Assembly (NCBI GenBank): GCA_023417065.1
Contig: JAEZGH010000025.1
Location: 67,841 to 131,840, forward strand
Reading direction: 5' to 3'
DNA length: 64,000 nt
Origin: Bacteroidota bacterium
Lineage (GTDB): Bacteria; Bacteroidota; Bacteroidia; Cytophagales; Cyclobacteriaceae
The position numbers and the translations under genes are program-made. The notes below the pieces were generated by a model. It saw nothing but the letters and a program-made list of their open reading frames with translations. It searched no databases and was not told the DNA's origin. Shown here one piece after another: positions 27,647-36,806 of this stretch (the first letter of the stretch is position 1; the number at the start of each line of letters is the position of its first letter).

Positions 27647-28153
27647 AGAGTTTTGTTTTAGAAATATGCTTTTAAGATATACGCTGTATGTACATCCGAG
27701 AAATAAGGTGACGTTCTGCGCAAAACCAACATGTAAGAACTCACTTCATGCGGACTGTTCCCGATTCCCCCGGAGATTTCCGGTCAACATCTCATTTCAA
27801 ACTCCATCGCAAACGAGCAGGCACAAGTATAATCAATTCCAATCTCCCAGAAACCCGGAATTCTAAGGTACCCCAGCGGAGTTTTAAGCAATTTTCTTTT
27901 GTAAACCGACGGCAATAAAACTTACATCGTTTGATAAGACCCGTCTAACTTTTTGAATTTAATTAGTCGTTGATAAAAAGCGCGTTATTAACTGATTTCG
28001 TAAACATTGACCCATAACCACCCGAGATAATGATACCGGAAAAATAAGGGGCGATCGATGCTTGCAGCCTTCTTGTCTGTCCTCAAATCGAAAACTCTTT
28101 ACACGAGAAAAGTTTCGCCTTCTGTTATAAAAAAAGCCGAGGTCGTGTCCAAC
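27647..28153. other. Divergent promoter region, no gene
   Basis: These roughly 500 bases separate two divergent genes. I see no coding sequence; the frame open from 28058 upstream of the TonB receptor lacks protein character. The stretch should contain the promoters of both genes. Confidence 0.5.
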
Positions 28154-28161
28154 TATCTTTG
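28154..28161 (+). promoter_or_regulatory. Candidate -7 promoter element (TAnnTTTG) of the TonB receptor gene
   Basis: TATCTTTG fits the Bacteroidota -7 consensus and lies 71 bases before the proposed start codon at 28232. No clear -33 element is visible at the expected distance. Confidence 0.35.
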
Positions 28162-28231
28162 CTTTCACCGAAGGCGATCGAATATCGATTCGTTAAATAT
28201 TTCGGAGAGAGAAAACCTAACCTATTTTTTT

Positions 28232-30280
28232 ATGAAGAGATTATTTGGTGTGCTGCTGTTAGGCACAATCCTGCACACTGCATCTGCGCAAGAGATTACG
28301 CTTGACAACGACAGCATCGACTTTTACACCTTATCATTAGAGGAGCTGATGAACATCAGGGTGGTGTCGTCGACGAAAACAGAAATGAGTATGCAGAAGG
28401 CCCCTTCTGTAATCCGTCTGTTCACGAAGTCTGACATTAATGAACACGGTTTCCAGACGATCCGTGAAGTGCTGGATCAGGTTCCGGGATTTGAGATCCA
28501 GGAATACCGCGCAGGTCACCAACTTACCTGGGTGCGTGGCGTGCAATCGCGATACAACAACAAGGTACTCCTCCTCATTGACGGAGTTCCTATGCGCGAT
28601 AGTTATTACGGAAACTTCAATATCGATGAAATGATTCCCATCGAAACCGTAGAGCGCATTGAAATTATCAACGGTCCTGGGTCTGTGTTGTATGGTACAA
28701 ACAGCTTCTCCGGTGTGGTAAGCATCACCACCAAGCGTACCGGAAAAAATGTTTCCGTTAAAGCCGGGTCATTCAATTCGTATGGAGTTAATGCGCAGGC
28801 CGACTTCAAAGGGTTGTTCGTAAATGGAAATGTATTCAAGACAGATGGATTTTCTCCTGATTTGAATTCAGATGGAAGGGTACGCAAGCACGACCAAAGC
28901 GCATCGAACACTTCATTCCTGGCGAAATATGAATACAAAGGTCTGCAGTTAACGGGTAGCTACACGCACTACGAGTACCCTTACAGATATCGTGACTCAA
29001 AGAGCATGTATGGGTTCACCAGAAGTCCTATCTACGGTGCAGCCACCTATGGCTTCGACATCAACCGCAACGCAAGTCTTAAGTTCCGGGCATTCTATAA
29101 TAAGTACGACTTCGAAATCGAGAAAACGAAATTCACGAACGCCACAAGTAACGAAATCAAATCGTTGGCTACTGAGTATCTGAATTCCACTATGTATGGC
29201 GGAGATGCAGAATTCTTTGCCAAGTTCACCAAGCACGAATTCATCGGCGGTATCAGCGTGCTGAATGATATGGCAAATGATATGCACGTAGCCACTGTGT
29301 TTCCTGAACGCGAGGTTGAAGACATGCTCGTCGACGGAAAGAGATCCTTTACAAGAAGCGCTGTGGGCTTCTTCATGCAAGACACGTACAACCTCTCCAG
29401 CGTGTTCGCACTTACCACCGGTCTTCGGTACGATGTACTTTCTGATTTTGAGGATCAATTGAATTATCGCCTCGGCCTTACGGCGTCATTCACCAAAAAC
29501 TGGTACGGAAAGCTCCTCTATGGAACGGCATACCGGACTCCGTCTTACCGCGAATATCTTGACGTCGTAGGATACAACAACAACCTGGATCCTGAACATC
29601 TCAAGACCCTGGAACTTCAGTTTGGGTATGTCTCCAACAAGATTGACATTAACGTGACGCTGTATAATAATGACTACCGAGACTTCATCAATGAAGTGCT
29701 TGTTGACTCCATCCAGACTTACGGAGGCGATATGCGCGTAATCGACGACGAAGTATCGTTCAACTTCGACAGCCGCAGCATCACTGGCGTCGAACTGAAC
29801 ACGGTAATCAAGCCCAACCGGAAAGTCAGCATGCTCGTCGGATTGTCTTACAAGATCCGCGCTGTGGAAGAACAAGGCGCGTTCCGCACCAACGATATCA
29901 TCTATACATCACAGGAAATGCAGTTCTCTGAGAAAGACCTTCTGTTCATGAGCAAGCTTACTGGTAACTTCACAGCGACGTATCACTTCAGCGATCGCGT
30001 TCGCCTTTCGCTCAGCGGACTTTACTTCTCTAACAGAAAAACACCTGCTGACTATCAGGCCGACGTTCCGGAAGCAGCTAAGAATGCCGGAAACGCAGAC
30101 GGTTTCATCCGCCTGAACCTTGCCGGCTCTGTGAACATTTACAAGGGTCTCAGTGCGAATGTAAACGTATACAACCTGTTCGACGGAGATCACTTCTCTG
30201 GCCCTTACGGTGGCCAGCGTGATTATGATGCCCAGTGGACGGGTCGTATGATCAGAACCGGATTGAATTACAGATTTTAA
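28232..30280 (+). CDS. TonB-dependent outer-membrane receptor
   Basis: The start is set at ATG 28232 (MKRLFGVLLLGTILHTASA), which opens a signal peptide; the longer frame from 28058 is not supported. The 682-residue product has a short N-terminal segment (YTLSLEELMNIRVVSSTKTE), a plug domain (SVIRLFTKSDINEHGFQTIR, LLLIDGVPMRDSYYGNFNID, IEIINGPGSVLYGTNSFSGV) and a 22-strand-type barrel ending in aromatic RTGLNYRF. It lacks the CarboxypepD_reg domain of SusC-type transporters and resembles siderophore or vitamin receptors such as FepA/BtuB. No biosynthesis or uptake genes adjoin it, so the ligand is unknown. It is followed by a clear terminator. Confidence 0.92.
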   Translation: MKRLFGVLLLGTILHTASAQEITLDNDSIDFYTLSLEELMNIRVVSSTKTEMSMQKAPSVIRLFTKSDINEHGFQTIREVLDQVPGFEIQEYRAGHQLTWVRGVQSRYNNKVLLLIDGVPMRDSYYGNFNIDEMIPIETVERIEIINGPGSVLYGTNSFSGVVSITTKRTGKNVSVKAGSFNSYGVNAQADFKGLFVNGNVFKTDGFSPDLNSDGRVRKHDQSASNTSFLAKYEYKGLQLTGSYTHYEYPYRYRDSKSMYGFTRSPIYGAATYGFDINRNASLKFRAFYNKYDFEIEKTKFTNATSNEIKSLATEYLNSTMYGGDAEFFAKFTKHEFIGGISVLNDMANDMHVATVFPEREVEDMLVDGKRSFTRSAVGFFMQDTYNLSSVFALTTGLRYDVLSDFEDQLNYRLGLTASFTKNWYGKLLYGTAYRTPSYREYLDVVGYNNNLDPEHLKTLELQFGYVSNKIDINVTLYNNDYRDFINEVLVDSIQTYGGDMRVIDDEVSFNFDSRSITGVELNTVIKPNRKVSMLVGLSYKIRAVEEQGAFRTNDIIYTSQEMQFSEKDLLFMSKLTGNFTATYHFSDRVRLSLSGLYFSNRKTPADYQADVPEAAKNAGNADGFIRLNLAGSVNIYKGLSANVNVYNLFDGDHFSGPYGGQRDYDAQWTGRMIRTGLNYRF

Positions 30281-30303
30281 ACAGTAGTACGCAGTAGTGA
30301 AAG

Positions 30304-30337
30304 AATGGCCTGCCCTCGTGCAGGTCATTTTTTTTGG
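30304..30337 (+). terminator. Rho-independent terminator of the TonB receptor gene
   Basis: The stem GGCCTGC with GCAGGTC (one G-T pair), a short loop of five bases and a following run of eight T residues, starting about 26 bases after the stop codon. Confidence 0.8.
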
Positions 30338-30540
30338 CAGCACATGCTCATACAAGTTCGCGCGTCAATGGTATTAGGCCGCCTTTTCATTCACCGGCCT
30401 GGAAGGGTCCAAATCCGCAGATCGGGTTAGTCGATGAGGTCCTCTTAGGAAAATATCAAAAATCTATCTATATATGCGGCTATCTGAAACTTTGCCCGGT
30501 AGTTCCGGCAGAATCTGGCTTTAATTAATAGATTATCCCG

Positions 30541-31338
30541 ATGACACAAAATAAATCGTTGCTTACTCTCAAGCTCCTTGTGCTTGCTATACTGGTGTCA
30601 GCATGCGCAAATACGAAGAAGGTCAGGTATTTTAACAATATTCAGGATTCGGAGGTTAGATCCCGCTATGAGCACATGGAATCGGTAATTCAGAAAAATG
30701 ACCTTTTAAGTATCCTGATCAGCAGCAGCGCGAACCCGGAAGCATCGCGAATATTTAACGGCATGTCGCCGGCACCCGGCGGAATTTCGTCAGCTGGCAT
30801 GGGAAGCAGTGACACGCCTGCGCCAGGCTACCTGGTGGACAACGACGGTAATATCGAGATTCCCGTCATGGGAACCATAAAGGCTGCGGGCCTTACCAAA
30901 ACGCAGCTAAAGGAAAGCATAATCAAAAAACTTATTGACCAACAGTTTCTGATTGATCCGATCGTCAACATTCGTTTGGTTAACTACAAGGTGACCGTTC
31001 TTGGGGAGGTGACAAAACCTACGGTAGTGAACGTTCCGGCGGAACGGATTACGTTGCTTGAAGCCCTGGGTATGGCTGGTGACCTGACGATTTACGGAAA
31101 CCGCGAGAACGTAATGATCCTGCGGGAAGAAAACGGCAAGAAGATCATCAAGCGGATAAACCTCAACTCAACGGAGCTTCTATACTCTCCTTATTATTAT
31201 CTGAAGCCCAATGATATTGTCTACGTGGAGCCAACGAAGGCCCGCGTTGCCAGCACCAGCAACACCCGCATTTGGTTGCCGGTTATCTTCAGTGGAATCA
31301 CAGTCCTGGCGATTTCATTTGACCGCCTGACGCGTTAG
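30541..31338 (+). CDS. Wza-like polysaccharide export outer-membrane lipoprotein
   Basis: The 265-residue protein has a lipoprotein signal (LVLAILVSACANTKKVRYF, Cys22). A Poly_export domain follows (QKNDLLSILISSSANPEASR, YLVDNDGNIEIPVMGTIKAA, GLTKTQLKESIIKKLI), then an SLBB domain (YKVTVLGEVTKPTVVNVPAE, ITLLEALGMAGDLTIYGNRE), and a C-terminal hydrophobic segment (LPVIFSGITVLAIS) that may cross the outer membrane. It forms the outer-membrane channel for capsule or exopolysaccharide export, working with the tyrosine autokinase/co-polymerase at 53044. Unlike most such pairs, the two are separated by over 20 kb, at opposite ends of the locus and on opposite strands. Confidence 0.93.
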   Translation: MTQNKSLLTLKLLVLAILVSACANTKKVRYFNNIQDSEVRSRYEHMESVIQKNDLLSILISSSANPEASRIFNGMSPAPGGISSAGMGSSDTPAPGYLVDNDGNIEIPVMGTIKAAGLTKTQLKESIIKKLIDQQFLIDPIVNIRLVNYKVTVLGEVTKPTVVNVPAERITLLEALGMAGDLTIYGNRENVMILREENGKKIIKRINLNSTELLYSPYYYLKPNDIVYVEPTKARVASTSNTRIWLPVIFSGITVLAISFDRLTR

Positions 31339-31385
31339 GGTTCAGGCCGATTAGGTATACCAGCTTGTAGGAGCATCCTTAACTA

Positions 31386-32873
31386 TCAGGATAGTTCGGG
31401 CGACTTCCTGAATATCTTGCGGAGTTTCGGAACTACTATATTCTGAAGGAGTTCCATTTCACTGGAGCGGCTCACAATGTGAAGTCCGAAATAAACTCCG
31501 GCGCCGACAACCATACCAATACCCACGCGTAGAAATGCGGGTGCATCGATCAGGTGGTCAACGCCATAAACCGCGCCACCCATGATTACAGCTATAATTG
31601 CTGTGGCTTTTACGTCGCCTAATTGTTCGATCAATGAATAGTTCAAAAGCCTTTTGGAGTATGCCGTGTTAATCAGGAGGGCGACATAAGCGGAGATGAC
31701 TTCGCCGATAACCAGGCCTATGATTCCAAACTGCACGCCAATAGCAATGGCCAGAGCGATTCCGATTTTCTTATAGATCTCGAGTGCCAGTCCAAGGTCG
31801 GATCGGCCCAGAACGAGAAGCATATTCAAATTGATCGCGTTTAGATGGAAGGCTACTCCGGCGATGCAAAGCAGTTCAAGGAAGGGTACAGCCGAAGTCC
31901 ACTTGGGCCCGATGGTGGCAATAATGAGCGGTTCAGCAAGTGCGGCCATCCCGATCATCGAGGGGACCATTACAAAGGAACTGATGCGCAGCACCTGCCG
32001 GTACCCCTTTTTCAGGGCATCTTTATCTGTGTTTAGCTTGGACAAGAGCGGGTAAGAAACCCGCTGAATCGTCTGGAACAAACTGGTTACCACCATATTG
32101 CTAAACGTGTTTGCCCAATGGTATGACCCGAGTGCCGCCATGGAGAAGAATCGCCCTATGACTACCTTCGAAAGGTGGGCAAAAGATCTGTCGAGAAAGC
32201 TCGTTGCCAGTATTTTGGAGCCGAAACCGAAGAGTCTTCGAAAAGACGGCATACTGAAGATGAGCCGGGGTCGCCAGTCCGAAATAATCCACAGAAATAA
32301 GGTATCGAGGAAGCTCATTAGCACGAACTTGGTCACCAGACTCCATACGCCGAATCCCGCGAAAGCCATAACCACACCGACTATCCCAGAAATAAGGATT
32401 GCCGCGAGACGGATCTTTGTTTGTGTCTTGAAATGGAGTTCCCGTTCGAGAAGGGTGCGCTGAATTATGGAGAATGACGCGAGGATCAGGTTTACTGACA
32501 TTACCCGAACTATCGGCTCGAGAATATCCTGGTCAAAGAAGGATGCGATTAAAGGGGCACTGGCAAAAAGCACCGCATACATTAGGAGAGCGGCAGCGAG
32601 GTTAAAAAGAAACGTGGTTGACTTATCTTCTTCGCTAATGTCCTTCTCCCGGATCAGCGCAATTGGTAATCCACTGTAAACCAAGGTAGTTGAGATTTCG
32701 AAGAACACAAAGACCATAGCAATGATCCCAAAATCCTCCTCTGTCAGGAGCCTGGCAAGGATAATATTAACGACAAAGTTGATGAGTGTACTTCCAAACT
32801 TATCGGCGAGCACCCAGGCCATCCCGGACAACGACTTTTCAGTCAGCGATTTTGCCATAGGCTGAATTAACAA
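31386..32873 (-). CDS. Wzx-type polysaccharide flippase (MOP/PST family)
   Basis: The 495-residue protein has 12-14 hydrophobic segments and the polysaccharide transporter signature at its N terminus (LSGMAWVLADKFGSTLINFV, ARLLTEEDFGIIAMVFVFFE). Later segments such as SLFQTIQRVSYPLLSKLNTD and WTSAVPFLELLCIAGVAF are typical of lipopolysaccharide biosynthesis flippases. It should move the undecaprenyl-linked repeat unit across the inner membrane for the polymerase at 45138. It is convergent with the Wza-like gene (47-base gap). ATG 32873 is an alternative to the internal ATG at 32858 (MAKSLTEKSLSGM), which is where homologues usually begin. Confidence 0.92.
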   Translation of the reverse strand: MLIQPMAKSLTEKSLSGMAWVLADKFGSTLINFVVNIILARLLTEEDFGIIAMVFVFFEISTTLVYSGLPIALIREKDISEEDKSTTFLFNLAAALLMYAVLFASAPLIASFFDQDILEPIVRVMSVNLILASFSIIQRTLLERELHFKTQTKIRLAAILISGIVGVVMAFAGFGVWSLVTKFVLMSFLDTLFLWIISDWRPRLIFSMPSFRRLFGFGSKILATSFLDRSFAHLSKVVIGRFFSMAALGSYHWANTFSNMVVTSLFQTIQRVSYPLLSKLNTDKDALKKGYRQVLRISSFVMVPSMIGMAALAEPLIIATIGPKWTSAVPFLELLCIAGVAFHLNAINLNMLLVLGRSDLGLALEIYKKIGIALAIAIGVQFGIIGLVIGEVISAYVALLINTAYSKRLLNYSLIEQLGDVKATAIIAVIMGGAVYGVDHLIDAPAFLRVGIGMVVGAGVYFGLHIVSRSSEMELLQNIVVPKLRKIFRKSPELS

Positions 32874-33588
32874 AAACTTAATCTATCTATTGAGGTCCCA
32901 ATTTTCGGCTTGAGGTCCCAATTTTCGGCCGAAAGTACGCAATTAAAGTTCACGCCGTGAAAATAAACATTCGGGGCAGGTAAGGTTTCTTCGTTCCGGT
33001 GCCAGAATTGACCAGAGCAATTTGCTTTTAAGATAATTCTTTTCTAAAATTATTCTATAAAGCCCCCGGAACGCGGTGGCACCCCATTATGTTCGGTGGA
33101 ACCTGTGTTCAAACTGGTTTTGACCTGAAAGCAAAATACTTGTTTAGCAAGGGTAATTCACCTGAAATAACTATTTTTGCAATACTGCAGATAAAAATGT
33201 TAGGAGTAAGTGAGAAATTCCGACATAGGGAATTGGGAAACATCTGCAACTAATACACGTAGACAATGAAAATTGGCCGGGCATATGTTTTAACATACGT
33301 TCTGGGCCGGAGATTGAAATCCAAAAGCAGGGCAGGGAAGTGAAGAATCAACATGTCGTGGGCAAGCGGTGAAGACGGCCCTTGTTGTGAAAGTGTGTGA
33401 AGAAGGTTTGAGGTTGGATTTTCTTACGGATGAGATAAATTTAGTCGTTTTGACTTTTTTTTGTGAAAAGCGTTTACAAAATGCGGTCGAAACGGATGAA
33501 GATAAAAAAAGCCCTTCCGGGTAGCCCTTGAGCCGCCCTGAAGGAACTGTTTGGGAAACGTCTTTTAGTTGGCAACCTTAATCTTGTT
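32874..33588. other. Long non-coding interval in the polysaccharide locus
   Basis: About 715 bases without a supportable gene. It contains a 20-bp tandem duplication (listed separately) just upstream of the flippase gene. It must contain the divergent promoters of the flippase and sugar transferase genes. A GC-rich hairpin-like stretch lies at 33507-33540. No clear TAnnTTTG promoter was identified. Confidence 0.5.
32891..32930. repeat. Tandem duplication of a 20-bp unit
   Basis: Two adjacent 20-base copies (32891-32910 and 32911-32930) differ only in the last base and share the core GAGGTCCCAATTTTCGGC. They lie 18 bases upstream of the flippase start codon, so they may be paired operator sites or a recent slippage duplication. 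Confidence 0.85.
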
Positions 33589-34701
33589 ATGTCTGTAATC
33601 ATTGAACCGCCCGTTCGGGAGAGAACGCTCACGCTAGATACTGAAGCGACTTCTCTTAAAAGAACCACGCAACCGGGGCATCCCGGTTTCTCATTCGATG
33701 ACTTAATTCAATCGGAAAACATCACTATTCTCCGATCGGCAAAGGACATCGAAACGATGTCTCTCCAGAAAGTCCTCGACTCCAAATCCCCTATTGATGC
33801 CGACAGCCCCTGCATCTTTGTACAAGAGCAGATAAACAATGTCAGGTACATCAACAAGTTTTTCGAAAAGGCAAATCAATGCCTGCCTACCGATGGCCTG
33901 TTCATCGGATGCGTACAGACTGCTACGCTTCGAAAGAAGGCAATCTTTAAAAAGTGGGGCGATGCCCTTGGCAAAGTGGTCTATCCACTTGATTACATCG
34001 TCAACAGGGTATTTCCAAAAATCCCCTACATCAAGAAAGCCTACTTTGGGGTCACTAAAGGCAGGAACCGCGCGCTCACGGAAATGGAAATCCTGGGACG
34101 CCTCTATTCATGCGGATTTGCCCTCCTTCATAGGGTCCAGATCGGCGAGAATATATACTTCGTTGTACGTAAGGTTAAAGAACCTGAGTTTAACGTAAAG
34201 GCTACTTATGGCCCTATCATCACCTTGCAGCGCATGGGTGAAAACAAAAAGAAAATCAGGGTATATAAGCTTCGTACGATGTATCCTTACTCCGAATATC
34301 TGCAGCCCTATGTATATGAGCTGCGTGGATTGCAGGAAGGTGGTAAGATAAAGAATGACCCAAGGATCAACTCAATCGGCAACTTCTGCCGCAAATACTG
34401 GCTGGACGAAATACCGATGCTTTACAACCTGATCCGGGGTGACCTGAAGTTTATCGGTGTCCGACCGCTGAGCAGCCACTACCTGAGCCTATATCCGAAG
34501 GAGTTTCAGGAATATAGGAATAACTTCAAACCTGGATTGATACCGCCTTATTATGCAGATATGCCGAAAACTTTCGACGAAATCAAAGAGTCTGAAGAAC
34601 GGTATCTCAGGGCATATGAAAAGAACAAGTTCAAAACCGATCTGAAATATCTGTATAAGATTCTTTACAATATCTTCATTCGCGGTTCGAGAAGTAAATA
34701 A
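33589..34701 (+). CDS. Bacterial sugar transferase domain with unusual N-terminal domain
   Basis: The C-terminal part of this 370-residue protein is a bacterial sugar transferase of the PglC/WcaJ superfamily: GPIITLQRMGE, RVYKLRTMYPYSEYL, KNDPRINSIGNFCRKYWLDE and LYNLIRGDLKFIGVRPLSS. Such enzymes put the first sugar-phosphate on undecaprenyl phosphate. Here the usual N-terminal re-entrant membrane helix is missing. Instead residues 1-200 are soluble, and the segment TDGLFIGCVQTATLRKKAIF to TEMEILGRLYSCGFALLHRV resembles the C-terminal half of a class I methyltransferase fold without a visible SAM-binding motif. It may need partner proteins to reach the membrane. It is followed by a strong terminator and stands alone on the plus strand. 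Confidence 0.82.
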   Translation: MSVIIEPPVRERTLTLDTEATSLKRTTQPGHPGFSFDDLIQSENITILRSAKDIETMSLQKVLDSKSPIDADSPCIFVQEQINNVRYINKFFEKANQCLPTDGLFIGCVQTATLRKKAIFKKWGDALGKVVYPLDYIVNRVFPKIPYIKKAYFGVTKGRNRALTEMEILGRLYSCGFALLHRVQIGENIYFVVRKVKEPEFNVKATYGPIITLQRMGENKKKIRVYKLRTMYPYSEYLQPYVYELRGLQEGGKIKNDPRINSIGNFCRKYWLDEIPMLYNLIRGDLKFIGVRPLSSHYLSLYPKEFQEYRNNFKPGLIPPYYADMPKTFDEIKESEERYLRAYEKNKFKTDLKYLYKILYNIFIRGSRSK

Positions 34702-34741
34702 CAAACCCCAATGGTTGCGTTGACGCAAGACGTCACGCGGA

Positions 34742-34789
34742 TGACAGCCCGGGCACGTCCCACCAACGTCCGGGCTGTTCATTTTTTTG
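34742..34789 (+). terminator. Strong Rho-independent terminator of the sugar transferase gene
   Basis: The stem ACAGCCCGG (34744-34752) pairs with CCGGGCTGT (34770-34778) and is followed within four bases by seven T residues, about 40 bases past the stop codon. Confidence 0.85.
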
Positions 34790-34894
34790 TCCGATCAGGT
34801 TTGATGGCAACATCAACCTACTCCCAGCTCCATCAAAGTGAATCCTAACCCAAAACAGCAAAACGAAAAGTATTATCTTTCGACCAACGAAGTG

Positions 34895-35674
34895 ATGAAC
34901 GAAAAAGATTTTACTATCTCAGCTTACCGGTCTTTGCTCGCAGCGCTGAAAGAACAGAATTATACTTTCCAGACCGTATCCGGTTTTATCGACAATCCCG
35001 CAGATCGAACAGTAATGCTTCGCCACGATGTAGATGCCCGCAAAACCCATTCGCTGGAGTTTGCGAAAATTCAACATCGCGAAGGCATCGTCGGCACGTA
35101 CTACTTCAGGATGGTACCTCAGAGTTTTGATGAAGGTGTAATCCGTGAAATCTACAACCTGGGTCACGAGATCGGCTACCATTATGAGGATATGGCGTTC
35201 ACCAACGGTGATCCGCATAAAGCCATCAAGCTGTTTGAAAAACATCTGGACAAACTTCGCCAGGTCGCCCCTATCCGGTCAATCTGTATGCACGGAAGTC
35301 CCGCGTCGAAGTTCGACAACCGCGACGTCTGGAAACATTATAACTATAGGGATTTTGGTATAGAGACTGAGCCGTATTTCGATATCGACTTCCGAAAAGT
35401 CTTTTACCTAACGGATACCGGAAGAAGGTGGGATGGCTTCAAGGTGAGTGTGCGCGACAGGGTCGAAGACCACTTCGGCATATCTTTTCACTCGACACAG
35501 GAAATTGTCAAGGCTCTGAAGGCAGGCCAGTTTCCTGAAAAGGTAATGTTCAATTTCCATCCTCAGCGCTGGACTGGCAACATGCGCCTTTGGTGGCAGG
35601 ATGCGGGTGTCCAGCTTATGAAGAACTCAGCGAAATACTGGCTGATCAAATGGCGTGAAAAGAACAAGAAATAA
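34895..35674 (+). CDS. Polysaccharide deacetylase-like (NodB-fold) protein
   Basis: The start at ATG 34895 (MNEKDFTISAYRSLL) fits the usual beginning; a GTG at 34838 would add 19 polar residues. The 259-residue product has NodB-type features: VMLRHDVDARKTHSLEFAKI (the D-D pair of motif 1), LGHEIGYHYEDMAF (motif 2, H-x-x-x-H-like) and CMHGSPASKFDNRDVW, with VMFNFHPQRW near the end. These bind a metal and remove N-acetyl groups from sugars. It is likely to modify the polymer or its precursors. It stands in a short plus-strand island inside the exopolysaccharide locus. Confidence 0.82.
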   Translation: MNEKDFTISAYRSLLAALKEQNYTFQTVSGFIDNPADRTVMLRHDVDARKTHSLEFAKIQHREGIVGTYYFRMVPQSFDEGVIREIYNLGHEIGYHYEDMAFTNGDPHKAIKLFEKHLDKLRQVAPIRSICMHGSPASKFDNRDVWKHYNYRDFGIETEPYFDIDFRKVFYLTDTGRRWDGFKVSVRDRVEDHFGISFHSTQEIVKALKAGQFPEKVMFNFHPQRWTGNMRLWWQDAGVQLMKNSAKYWLIKWREKNKK

Positions 35675-35683
35675 GAGGCAGCG

Positions 35684-35711
35684 CCTGATTGCGAGATCAG
35701 GATGCTAATTT
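35684..35711. terminator. Hairpin between convergent deacetylase and DUF354 genes
   Basis: CCTGAT (35684-35689) and ATCAGG (35696-35701) flank a six-base loop; on the plus strand TTTTT follows within eight bases. It can end the deacetylase transcript and perhaps also the long minus-strand operon. Confidence 0.55.
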
Positions 35712-36745
35712 TTCTTGCCGTAATTATCAACGAAGTTTTTAAGAAAACCCGTCACATCAATCTTATCAGCAAGGAGTCGCTTATGCCCTTCGGCAAAGCG
35801 CGTACGCTGCTGTGGATTTGCCAGGATCTCTTCGCCTTTTTGAATTGCTTTCTTTATATCGGCCTCGGTCTCAGAGAAATTAAACACTAATCCGTACTTC
35901 TTCTCCTGCTCCTGTGTATAGTCGCGGGAAGTAGAGTCAATGTATACTGCAGGGACGCCCAGCACGGCTGCCTCCGAAGCCATAGTTCCGCTTTCACCAA
36001 ACACGAGGCTTGAATGGGCCATGAAGTGAAAGATGTCAACAGGGTTTATTCTTATCTGATAGGGTTCGAGCTCAGGAGGCAATTTCTTTTCAGATGTAAT
36101 CAGCACCTTTCCATACTTCGAGAAAGTTTTGGCCGCCTCAATCTTAAGCTCCAGGGTCATCCCTGCATGGTTGATATCATGCGTGGCATTCCAGGACACA
36201 AAACGGATCAGAATGATCGGTTCACCAAGCTCAAAGCCATATGATTGCAATATATTCGGATCCGCCGTAAACCGTTTTGGATGCAGATATGCCAGCTCGT
36301 GATACCCCGGATAGATGACTGTTTTCTTTCCGAAATGCCTGGAGAATGAATCTGATACCAGGATTGCTTCTGTAAACGGCTTATAGAGAACAATCTGTTC
36401 CATATTCCCGGTATCCTCGAATGAAATGTGAGGCTTCCGAAGTATTGCCGACACATGCGCCGCATAAAAAGAACCGTGGCTCAGGAAGTAGTCCGGCTTG
36501 AAACGACGCGCTACCGTTAACAACTTCGAATTGAATTCCGCCATTCCAAGGAGCTTTCCGACAACGCCCTTCTTGGCTTTGCCGAAAGATTCAAACGGCA
36601 GATTATATTCCTTGAGCAGTTGGATTGTCATATCCTTCTCCCGACAGGTGAAGAGGATATTGTCACCCCGTTCCTGCACCTCACGTGCAAAGCAACGGAA
36701 CAGGTGCACGTGCGCGGGATGACCGACATCAAATAAATAATTCAC
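35705..36745 (-). CDS. DUF354 family protein (glycosyltransferase GT-B-like)
   Basis: The start is set at GTG 36745 so the protein begins VNYLFDVGHPAHVHLFR, the typical DUF354 start; upstream codons to 36823 overlap the preceding gene and lack an ATG. The roughly 346-residue product has a GT-B type layout: FKPDYFLSHGSFYAAHVSAI in the N-terminal half, and in the C-terminal half VDIFHFMAHSSLVFGESGTM and ASEAAVLGVPAVYIDSTSRD, which resemble the UDP-sugar binding region of MurG/WecB-like proteins. The family is found in archaeal and bacterial surface-glycan clusters; its exact reaction is unproven. It is the last gene of the long minus-strand operon. Confidence 0.8.
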   Translation of the reverse strand: MNYLFDVGHPAHVHLFRCFAREVQERGDNILFTCREKDMTIQLLKEYNLPFESFGKAKKGVVGKLLGMAEFNSKLLTVARRFKPDYFLSHGSFYAAHVSAILRKPHISFEDTGNMEQIVLYKPFTEAILVSDSFSRHFGKKTVIYPGYHELAYLHPKRFTADPNILQSYGFELGEPIILIRFVSWNATHDINHAGMTLELKIEAAKTFSKYGKVLITSEKKLPPELEPYQIRINPVDIFHFMAHSSLVFGESGTMASEAAVLGVPAVYIDSTSRDYTQEQEKKYGLVFNFSETEADIKKAIQKGEEILANPQQRTRFAEGHKRLLADKIDVTGFLKNFVDNYGKKN

Positions 36746-36806
36746 GTTTCTTTCGTTTTGTGTTGGATTCCGGGAATACCCATGCAGCAACCTATAAACT
36801 ACCGAA

